Source: an uncultured Bacteroidota bacterium
GTDB lineage: Bacteria; Bacteroidota; Bacteroidia; UKL13-3
Assembly (NCBI GenBank): GCA_903907885.1
Contig: CAIVPY010000490.1
Coordinates: 1-11,419 of the forward strand
Length of the DNA: 11,419 nt
Direction: 5' to 3'
Under the pieces are notes generated by a model. The model was not told the origin of the DNA and made no database searches. It saw only the letters and a list, made by a program, of their open reading frames with translations. The position numbers and the translations under genes are program-made. Shown in pieces: positions 1-6,685 of the stretch (the first letter of the stretch is position 1; the number at the start of each line of letters is the position of its first letter).

Positions 1-181
1 TGGATGGAAATGAATAAGGTACATTGTTTATTTTTTTGATGTTACCAATACTATCAATCTGAAATTGGGATGAGTTTCCAACTGATAATTTTGATTGTGG
101 TGTGCTAGTTCCTATACCAATGTTTTGTGCAGTAACATTTAGTACAATAAATGAAGCTGCAACTAGTAGTAGTTTTTTCAT
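1..181 (-). CDS. Tail-fibre-like secreted surface protein, N-terminal part only (third paralogue, runs off the window)
   Basis: Reading down from the ATG at 181 gives an uninterrupted 60-codon frame that leaves the window at base 1. It begins MKKLLLVAASFIVLNVTAQN, a typical Sec signal peptide with likely cleavage before the Gln-Asn. It continues with IGIGTSTPQSKLSVGNSSQF and a GNIKKINNVPYSFPS segment. This cap is nearly the same as residues 20-61 of the two larger upstream genes on this strand, so this is a third member of a head-to-tail paralogue array. By analogy the missing part should hold Asn/Thr/Gly repeats and an S74 chaperone domain, but that is inference. The start lies 122 bp after the stop of the preceding gene, with a hairpin between them and no promoter I could recognise. 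The poly-A after the ATG is six long and in frame, unlike the first paralogue. Confidence 0.85.
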   Translation of the reverse strand, partial: MKKLLLVAASFIVLNVTAQNIGIGTSTPQSKLSVGNSSQFQIDSIGNIKKINNVPYSFPS

Positions 182-223
182 GTTGTTTTTTTATGTTGCC
201 AAAGAAATGAGAAGTAAAATACA

Positions 224-251
224 TTTAGATACCTATAAATAGGCATCTAAA
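224..251 (-). terminator. Intergenic 12-bp hairpin between the second and third fibre genes; probable terminator or attenuator
   Basis: On the minus strand TTTAGATGCCTA and TAGGTATCTAAA pair around a TTTA loop, forming a 12-bp stem. The only imperfect pair is G-U in minus-strand RNA but A-C on the plus strand, which favours a minus-strand RNA structure. It lies 52 bp past the stop of the 1062-aa gene and 42 bp before the next start. The sequence after it (TGTATTTTACTTCTC) is only moderately T-rich, so this could be a weak terminator, an attenuator or an mRNA-stabilising hairpin. Confidence 0.45.
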
Positions 252-303
252 GAAACTTTCTTTAATTTATAATAACTCTAAATAGTTGCTTTATATAGAT
301 ATT

Positions 304-3300
304 TCATTTTGCGTTTTTTACGATATTTCGTAATTCTTCCATTTGTATTTTCAGTAATTTGAGTTCCTTTTCTTGGAATGTGTTTTTCTCTTCTTGTTGC
401 AGTATTTTTAATTTTAAACTTTCATTTTCAGTTGAAAGCTCTTGTACAGCTTTTACTAGAGGTACTGTAAATTCTGCATAGCGCAGGCTATAGGTATCCC
501 CATCATTTTTAGGTTTGTCAACACCACTAAATTCATAACCAATTTTTTTAGCTGATGCTTCTACTTCTTGTGCTATAAAACCTGTGTAGGTATTAGCCGA
601 AGAAGTTTGATATGCTTCTTCTGTTTGCATACGTTTAGCTTTGATGCTATCAGGCATAGCTTTCATAATGTATTCGTCAAATTTTTTGGTATTGTAATGA
701 TAAGTTACTGGTCTTAATTGATTGATGAAAGGCAAGCCTGGTACTTCTTCTTTTATGTTTTCTTTAAACCTACCATCTGACAAAGTGCTCCAACCCACTT
801 GACCACCTATGCTTGTTACACTGGTATTTCCTATACGAACTTGGTTAGAGGCAGTTCCTGAAGCACTATTTCCAATTACAGTTGAGTTTGATGTGTTTAC
901 AAAGGTCACATCAGCACTGTAGCCCAATCCAGATGTATTACTTCCATTTCCTAAATTTTGCAAACAATTATATCCATTGGCGGTGTTGTTGTTTCCACCC
1001 GAACCATAAAGGGCTTGCATACCCGTTGCAGTATTTTGGTATCCTGTCGAATTGTTAATTAGTGCTCCATCTCCAATAGCTGTATTATAATATCCAGTTG
1101 TATTGAGTGCTAATGAACTCTCACCTAATGCTGTATTAAGAACACCAGTAGTATTGTTTTGCATAGATGCAAAACCTATGGCGGTATTGTTCCCTCCTGT
1201 GGTGTTTAGATAAAGTGATTGCCATCCATTTGCCGTGTTGCCATTTCCTGTAGTGTTTGAATTGAGAGATTGGTAGCCATTTGAAGTGTTTCCTATTCCT
1301 GTAGTATTCAAATATAGCGATTGGTAACCTATAGACGTATTTTGAGAACCGGTGGTATTATAATAAAGTGAAAAAGCCCCAAAAGCAGAGTTGTTGTTTG
1401 CAGTGTTACTATACAAAGCAAAATAACCTGAAGCTGTATTGTAATTACCAATTATGTTTGAATAAAGAGAACTGTTGCCACTTGCGGTATTAAAATAACC
1501 GGTAGTGTTTGAATACAATGAATTAAAACCATTGGCAGTATTTAGATAACCGGTAGTGTTTGAATAAAGGGAATTAAAACCACTTGCGGTATTGCTATAA
1601 CCGGTGGTATTTGATTTGAGGGAATTTATTCCACTGGCAGAATTTTGAAAACCTGATGTATTAGCATAAAGAGAATAGTATCCATTTGCAGTATTGTTTG
1701 ACCCCGTATTATTCGTATATAAGGCATGTGATCCATTGGCAGTATTATAATTTCCAGTAGTATTGCTATTAAGTGCATATGCACCATTGGCCGAATTTTC
1801 AATACCTGAAGTATTTGTATATAATGCACTCCTTCCAATGGCTGTATTGAAATTTCCTGTTGTATTTTGTGATAAAGCCTGCATTCCGTTTGCAGTGTTT
1901 TCATATCCAGTGGTGTTTTGAAACAAGGCACCAGATCCAGTAGCTGTGTTGTAATAACCAGTAGTATTTTGAAACATCGCACTTTTTCCTATGGCAGTAT
2001 TGCCGTATCCTGTAGTAGTGCGGAATAAAGAGCCATAACCATAAGCCGAATTGTCTATTCCTGAAGTGTTATAATAGAGTGATTGATAACCATAAGCTGT
2101 ATTATAATATCCAGTTGTGTTTGTATAAAGTGCCCAAGCGCCACTTGCCGTATTTTGAAACCCTGTTGTGTTACCATACAATGCCCCATGTCCTATGGCA
2201 ATATTTTCACTACCTGTTGAATTTGAATTTCCTGCTCTTAGTCCAATAAATGTGTTTTTATAATTAGGATCTAAAATGCCTGCTTTAGCATTATTAACCC
2301 TGAAATTTAATGCTATACTATCGGTTGTTCCTATAAAATTTGTAGATGATAATGTGCCTGCATTTCCTGTTAAGCCCCAACCACTGCTAGCTACTGTTTG
2401 CCAGTTTGCATTTCCATTAGCATCAGATGTTAATACTTTGTTTGCCCCTTGTGTGCCATCAACTATTCTTACAGCACCTCTAACATCTAATTTTTTAGTG
2501 GGTGCTCCTGTTCCTATGCCCACATTCACATTGTTGGTGTCGCCTAGAACTAGACTATTGCTTAGGGATACATGGGCATTATATCCTATTGCGGTAGCAT
2601 TGCTTAAAGTGCCCGAAGTAGCATCGGCATTGTAGCCAATAGCAGTATTGTTATTTCCCGTAGTATTATGTTGCAGTGTTTGAAATCCTAAAGCAGTATT
2701 GTTACTTCCAATAGTGTTGTTGTTTAAGGCTGTTGCACCAACTCCAGTATTGTAATTTCCAGAAGTGTTTGCCATTAATGCATATTCACCGTTTGCAGTA
2801 TTAACATAACCTGTAGTATTGCTATAAAGTGAGAGGTGTCCTGTGGTAGTGTTGTCTCCTCCTGTAGTATTATGATATAAGGTATAAAATCCGATAGCAG
2901 TATTGTTGTTTCCAGTAGTATTGGTACTAAGTGCATTTAGTCCTGTTGCGGTATTATAACTTCCTGAGGTGTTGGACGAAAGTGCCTGATAGCCATTTGC
3001 AGTATTATTAAATCCGGTAGTGTTTGAATAAAGAGATTGATAACCATTAGCTGTATTGGCCGAACCAGTAGTGTTGAAATTTCCTGACCGTAATCCATAA
3101 AATGTATTTTGATAATTTGGGTCTATTAATCCAGCCTTTGCATTGTTTACTTTTAATGATAATGCTGCACTATCAGTAGTACCAATAAAATTTGAATCAG
3201 CATTGGTTCCACTATTGCCAGTTAAGTTCCAGTTGCTTCCTCCAAATGTTTGCCATAGAAGTGACCCATTTCCATCGTTAGTTAGCACTTGACCATTGCT

Positions 3301-3492
3301 ACCTTGTGTGGATGGAAACGAATAGGGGACAGTGTTAATTTTTTTGATATTCCCAACGCTATCCACTTGAAATTGAGAAGTGTTTCCAACTGATAGTTTT
3401 GATTGAGGATTAGTGGTGCCTATTCCAATGTTTTGTGAAAAGATACTTAAATTAACAATGGTTATTAAGCAGAGAGTAAGTGCTATTTTCAT
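304..3492 (-). CDS. Tail-fibre-like repeat surface protein with C-terminal S74 intramolecular chaperone domain, 1062 aa
   Basis: Probably a secreted trimeric fibre or adhesin; its binding target is unknown. Residues 1-19 are a signal peptide (MKIALTLCLITIVNLSIFSQ, cut near Ser-Gln). Residues 20-80 are the cap shared by all three paralogues. Residues 129-298 and 413-852 are two blocks of a 17-residue repeat of the form NTAxGxxALYxNTTGxx, each preceded by a similar module (86-138 and 370-422: NFIGTTDS, VNNAKAG, DPNY). A short collagen-free linker around 324-366 (GIGTGAPTKKLDVRGAV) separates them. Residues 905-1010 match the Peptidase_S74 / tail-spike chaperone family: SDGRFKENI supplies Ser905 and Lys910, and GFIAQEVE follows near 971. 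Residues 1012-1062 form a leucine-rich coiled coil, as expected for trimer assembly. There is no recognisable type IX secretion C-terminal domain, so the route across the outer membrane is unclear. The start is the first ATG and fits the signal peptide; the stop is TGA. A promoter candidate lies about 75-107 bp upstream. Confidence 0.9.
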   Translation of the reverse strand: MKIALTLCLITIVNLSIFSQNIGIGTTNPQSKLSVGNTSQFQVDSVGNIKKINTVPYSFPSTQGSNGQVLTNDGNGSLLWQTFGGSNWNLTGNSGTNADSNFIGTTDSAALSLKVNNAKAGLIDPNYQNTFYGLRSGNFNTTGSANTANGYQSLYSNTTGFNNTANGYQALSSNTSGSYNTATGLNALSTNTTGNNNTAIGFYTLYHNTTGGDNTTTGHLSLYSNTTGYVNTANGEYALMANTSGNYNTGVGATALNNNTIGSNNTALGFQTLQHNTTGNNNTAIGYNADATSGTLSNATAIGYNAHVSLSNSLVLGDTNNVNVGIGTGAPTKKLDVRGAVRIVDGTQGANKVLTSDANGNANWQTVASSGWGLTGNAGTLSSTNFIGTTDSIALNFRVNNAKAGILDPNYKNTFIGLRAGNSNSTGSENIAIGHGALYGNTTGFQNTASGAWALYTNTTGYYNTAYGYQSLYYNTSGIDNSAYGYGSLFRTTTGYGNTAIGKSAMFQNTTGYYNTATGSGALFQNTTGYENTANGMQALSQNTTGNFNTAIGRSALYTNTSGIENSANGAYALNSNTTGNYNTANGSHALYTNNTGSNNTANGYYSLYANTSGFQNSASGINSLKSNTTGYSNTASGFNSLYSNTTGYLNTANGFNSLYSNTTGYFNTASGNSSLYSNIIGNYNTASGYFALYSNTANNNSAFGAFSLYYNTTGSQNTSIGYQSLYLNTTGIGNTSNGYQSLNSNTTGNGNTANGWQSLYLNTTGGNNTAIGFASMQNNTTGVLNTALGESSLALNTTGYYNTAIGDGALINNSTGYQNTATGMQALYGSGGNNNTANGYNCLQNLGNGSNTSGLGYSADVTFVNTSNSTVIGNSASGTASNQVRIGNTSVTSIGGQVGWSTLSDGRFKENIKEEVPGLPFINQLRPVTYHYNTKKFDEYIMKAMPDSIKAKRMQTEEAYQTSSANTYTGFIAQEVEASAKKIGYEFSGVDKPKNDGDTYSLRYAEFTVPLVKAVQELSTENESLKLKILQQEEKNTFQEKELKLLKIQMEELRNIVKNAK
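937..2256 (-). repeat. Second 17-aa (51-bp) tandem repeat block of the 1062-aa fibre protein
   Basis: Residues 413-852 hold one degenerate leading unit (NTFIGLRAGNSNSTGSE) followed by about 25 units of 17 residues. Two of these are 16 long: NTASGYFALYSNTANN and NTATGMQALYGSGGNN. The invariant skeleton is N-T/S-A-x-G at the start and N-T-T-G near the end. At DNA level adjacent 51-bp units around 1501-1620 are still clearly similar, which suggests fairly recent local duplication. The regular Asn/Gly ladder resembles the YadA-head / Hep_Hag beta-roll but has a 17-residue rather than 14-15-residue period; that comparison is inference. Confidence 0.9.
2599..3108 (-). repeat. First 17-aa tandem repeat block of the 1062-aa fibre protein
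   Basis: Residues 129-298 comprise a leading degenerate unit (NTFYGLRSGNFNTTGSA) and nine 17-residue units from NTANGYQSLYSNTTGFN to NTAIGYNADATSGTLSN. The last unit loses the NTTG half and grades into a closing segment (ATAIGYNAHVSLSNSLVLG), the same way blocks end in the neighbouring paralogue. Confidence 0.88.
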
Positions 3493-3566
3493 AATTTGAA
3501 ACGTGTTTTAAGAAAAGTTATTTATTACTAAGAAAAACAATAATAAGTAGAATTCTTAATAACACA

Positions 3567-3599
3567 CAAATTTAACATTTCTCATTATCAATTAACAAA
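3567..3599 (-). promoter_or_regulatory. Candidate Bacteroidota-type promoter for the 1062-aa fibre gene
   Basis: On the minus strand TTTG (3599-3596) is followed after 21 bp by TAAATTTG (3574-3567). This matches the Bacteroidota primary sigma-factor pattern of TTTG near -33 and TAnnTTTG near -7. Transcription would start near 3560, leaving a leader of about 70 nt before the ATG at 3492. It sits within the 130-bp gap after the first fibre gene, suggesting the second gene can be expressed on its own. The motif is short and the region AT-rich, so chance occurrence is possible. Confidence 0.45.
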
Positions 3600-3622
3600 T
3601 AAGACAATTCGAAAACAAGTAG

Positions 3623-6467
3623 TTAATTTTCTTTATGTACAAATTTTTTCAATTCTTCCATTTGAGTTTTTAGTAATTGAAGTTCCTTTTCTTGTTGACT
3701 CATTTTTGTTTTTAAACTATCGTTTTCAGCCGAAAGTTCTTGTACTGATTTAACCAATGGCACCACAAACTCTGCATAGCGTAATCCATACAAATCGTTT
3801 TCGTTTTTTGGAGCATCTACACCATCAAAATTAAACCCAACTTTTTTTGCTGCTTCTTCCACTTCTTGTGCAATAAAACCTGTGTGCAATATGCTCGATG
3901 ATGTAATGTATGCTTCTTCAGTTTGCATGCGTTTTGCTTTTACGCTATCGGGCATTTGTTGCATAATAAAGTTGTCGAATTTTTTAGTGTTGAGTGTATA
4001 GGTAACAGGTCTTAAACTATTAATAAAAGATAAACCCGGCACTTCTTCTTTGATGTTTTCTTTCATTCGACCATCACTTAAATTTGACCATCCTACGTAT
4101 CCACCTATGCTAGTAACACTTGAATTGCCAATTCTTACTTGATTGCTGGCTGAACAACCTGCAGAATACCCAATTGCCGTTGAATTTGATATTGTACTCG
4201 TAACATCTGCATAAAAACCGATACCTGTATTAGAATTACCAGTCGTAACTGAACTAAGAGCATAATTACCAAAGGCAACATTATCACCCCCGGTGGTGGT
4301 GTTATAAAGTGCTTTGAAACCGTTTGCAGTATTATCAATGCCTGTTGTGTTATAATAAAGTGCATACATGCCGTTAGCAGTATTCCATAATCCTGTCGTG
4401 TTAAAATAAAGAGCTTGCATTCCGTGAGCGGTATTGTAATTTCCGCCAGGATAATTTCCTGCATTAGAATAAAGTGCTTGATAGCCAGTTGCAGTATTAG
4501 ATTGACCAATTGTGTTGGAATACAGTGCTTGATAGCCGTTTGCTGTATTCTGAAATCCTGTTGTATTTGAATTCAGTGCTTGACAGCCGATAGCAGTATT
4601 TGAAAATCCTTGGTAGTTACTTCCGATATTGCTATAAAGTGCATTATAGCCGTATGCAGTATTGTTAGATCCCGCAGTGTTTGAAGAAAGAGCATTAACA
4701 CCGTTTGCAGTGTTAAAGTTACCCGTGGTATTGGAATATAGTGCACCCATGCCACTTGCAGTATTATTATCCCCTGTCGTGTTGTTATAAAGTGCTTGAT
4801 TACCAATTGAGGTAGATAATCCGCCTCCAACTAAGTTCCCATTCCCAATATGTATACCATTAATATACCCTGTAAATATACCAGCTGATGCAGTTAAAAA
4901 ACCTCCTACTCTGAAAGCATGTTGGCCTAAATCTACGTCTATAGTAGCTCCAGTATAAGGTATGCCACTATTTACTGCTGCCCAGCTTGCGGTACCTGCT
5001 CCATCGGTTCTTAAATAATACCCATTTGTACCTGTTGTGTTTGGATAAGTTACTGTACCTGCCGTAACTGTACCGCTGGTTTTAACGTTGGTTACACTGG
5101 TATTTCCTAATTGTATGGTATTGCTTGCTTCAAAACCTATGGCAACTGCATTCGTTAATGTAGGAGTTGCAACATCAGCCCAACTGCCAATTGCGATATT
5201 TTTATCTCCGCTTGTGTTATTGTTAAGCGCACTGTAGCCAAGTGCAGTATTGTATGATCCAGAGGTATTGCCAGCAAGTGAATAAGCACCGAAAGATGAA
5301 TTCTCTTGTCCATTTTCGTTATAGGCAAGTGCAGCAAACCCAGTTGCAGTATTGTTAGCCCCATAGGTGTTTGAAAGAAGTGCTTCATAGCCGTTTGCTG
5401 TGTTATTATTTCCCCAAAGATTGTGATACAGCGCATCAAAGCCGGTCGCTGTATTAAAGGCACCCCTAGTATTGGAGTTTAATGCCTCGTTACCAATTGC
5501 TACATTTTTAGCTCCATAGGTGTTTGATATAAGTGCTGCATTTCCAATTACGATGTTATCTCCTCCTCCTACACCTCTACCTACTATTAACCCATTTACC
5601 GTTAAATCGTAAGCTCCAAAATTAACTGCTGCTGTTGCTCCTGTATAGGGAACACCGCTATTTGCAGGTGTTGTCCAAGATATTGCTCCACTACCGGTAG
5701 TTGATAAAACCTGACCACTTGTGCCATGTGCATTGGGATAAGTAACTGCTCCTGCAGTGATTGTACCACTGGTTTTAACGTTGGAAACAGCTGTATTACC
5801 CAACTGAATGGTATTGCTTGCTTCAACTATGGCCGCGCTTCCTAATGCTGTTGCATTGTTTAATGCACCTGATGCTACATTTGCACCACCTCCAATAGCT
5901 GTATTTTGATTTCCTGATACGTTGGAAGAAAGTGCCTGACCACCAATTGCCGTGTTATACGATCCAGTAGTGTTTGAATATAATGCAATATAACCGGTTG
6001 CGGTATTTATTGATCCGGTAGTGTTTTGACCTAAATTATACTTTCCAGTTGAAGTGTTGGAATGTCCCGTAGTGTTGACGTTGAGTGCCTGACCACCAAT
6101 TACTGTATTGGAGCTCACACTACCTCCACCCATACCCAAGGTCAATCCATTAACCGTTAAATCGTAAGCCCCTAAATTAACTGCTGCTGTTGCTCCGGTA
6201 TATGGTACGTAACTACTTAGCGATTGCCAAAGAAGTGAGCCACTGCCATTATTGGTTAGCACTTGTCCATTGCTTCCTTGTGTGGATGGAAAAGAATAAG
6301 GTACATTGTTTATTTTTTTGATATTACCTACACTATCCAATTGGAATTGTGAGCTGCTACCAACTGATAGTTTTGATTGAGGGGTGTTGGTTCCTATGCC
6401 TATGTTTTGGGCAAAGCTGTTTGATACAAACAATAATAAGCCAATACTAACAATTGTTTTTTTTCAT
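3623..6467 (-). CDS. Tail-fibre-like repeat surface protein with S74 chaperone domain, 947 codons, frameshifted in the signal peptide
   Basis: First gene of the paralogous array. The ATG at 6467 is followed by eight A's; as written it reads M-K-K-N-N-C-stop. Removing one A gives MKKTIVSIGLLLFVSNSFAQ, a textbook signal peptide running straight into NIGIGTNTPQSKLSVG, so the true frame is 947 codons with a one-base insertion. The longest uninterrupted frame starts at a TTG (6433) and would lack a working signal. In restored numbering there is a shared cap (21-81). Three modules follow, each opened by a PYTGAT..V..G segment (near 87, 272 and 502) and carrying a block of 17-residue NTAxGxxALYxNTTG repeats (120-204, 304-439, 552-761). 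The S74 domain begins at SDGRMKENI with Ser797 and Lys802, and GFIAQEVEE follows. The end is a coiled coil (about 905-947). It probably forms a secreted trimeric fibre; the ligand is unknown. It could be phase-variable, a pseudogene, or a sequencing error. Confidence 0.8.
4184..4813 (-). repeat. Third repeat block of the 947-codon fibre gene
   Basis: About 12 units of the 17-residue NTAxGxxALYxNTTG motif (restored residues about 552-761). Two units are longer: one has an inserted IGSNYQGF segment and the other NAGNYPGG, both placed where NTTG normally stands. The closing stretch (GFYADVTSTISNSTAIGYSAG) leads directly to the linker before the S74 domain, as in the 1062-aa paralogue. Confidence 0.85.
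5150..5557 (-). repeat. Second repeat block of the 947-codon fibre gene
   Basis: About eight 17-residue units (restored residues 304-439), more diverged than the other blocks. The NTTG half is often replaced by NTYG, NTRG, NLWG or NENG. It ends in a NIAIGSWADVATPTLTN closing unit followed by ASNTIQLGNTSVTNVKTSGT, a linker also found after the first block. Confidence 0.8.
5855..6109 (-). repeat. First repeat block of the 947-codon fibre gene
   Basis: Five 17-residue units (restored residues 120-204) from NTVIGGQALNVNTTGHS to NTAIGGGANVASGALNN. The following linker (ASNTIQLGNTAVSNVKTSGT) is nearly repeated after the second block, which shows duplication of a whole repeat-plus-linker module. 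Confidence 0.82.
6457..6464 (-). repeat. A8 homopolymer directly after the start codon of the first fibre gene
   Basis: The plus strand shows eight T's, read as eight A's in the coding strand straight after the ATG at 6467-6465. Seven would keep the signal peptide and the rest of the gene in frame; eight close the frame after six codons. Homopolymers in this position are classic slipped-strand sites, but they are also a common place for indel errors in sequencing. Confidence 0.85.
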
Positions 6468-6518
6468 AATCTATTTAATTATAGACAGAGGTAAGTGTTT
6501 TTAATTTGTAATGACTAT

Positions 6519-6539
6519 ATAATGTTAGATTAGCATTAT
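6519..6539. promoter_or_regulatory. 21-bp imperfect palindrome in the divergent spacer between the first fibre gene and gcvP
   Basis: ATAATGTTA and TAGCATTAT form a 9-bp inverted repeat around a GAT centre with one T-G pair. It lies about 52 bp upstream of the fibre-gene ATG and 147 bp upstream of gcvP. It could be an operator for either gene or a hairpin in the fibre-gene leader. I could not place a convincing promoter of either direction in the remainder of this 218-bp spacer, and saw no glycine-riboswitch-like structure before gcvP. Confidence 0.25.
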
Positions 6540-6685
6540 GTGTTTGGTTATAAGGGCGATTTGTTTCTTCTGATAAATTTATTTTTTTGACTAATTATCA
6601 TATTTTTCTGATTTCTCTCTACTTTTATAAGTGTCAAAAAATCATAAATTGCACAAATTTTTTAAACTAAATAGTATTAAAATAT

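Noticed and set aside
937..2256. CRISPR-like array because of regular 51-bp spacing
   Set aside because: The period is a coding 17-residue unit in one open frame, and the units vary throughout instead of alternating identical repeats with unique spacers.
2276..2635. 119-aa plus-strand frame inside the fibre gene
   Set aside because: It is antisense to a strongly supported coding region, and its composition simply mirrors the Asn/Gly-rich repeats.
304..6467. Prophage tail module
   Set aside because: S74 domains and PYTGAT motifs occur in phage fibres, but these proteins have signal peptides and the window has no baseplate, capsid, lysis or integrase gene.
6600..6685. Glycine riboswitch before gcvP
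   Set aside because: The leader is simple AT-rich sequence with no GC-rich helices or conserved riboswitch core.
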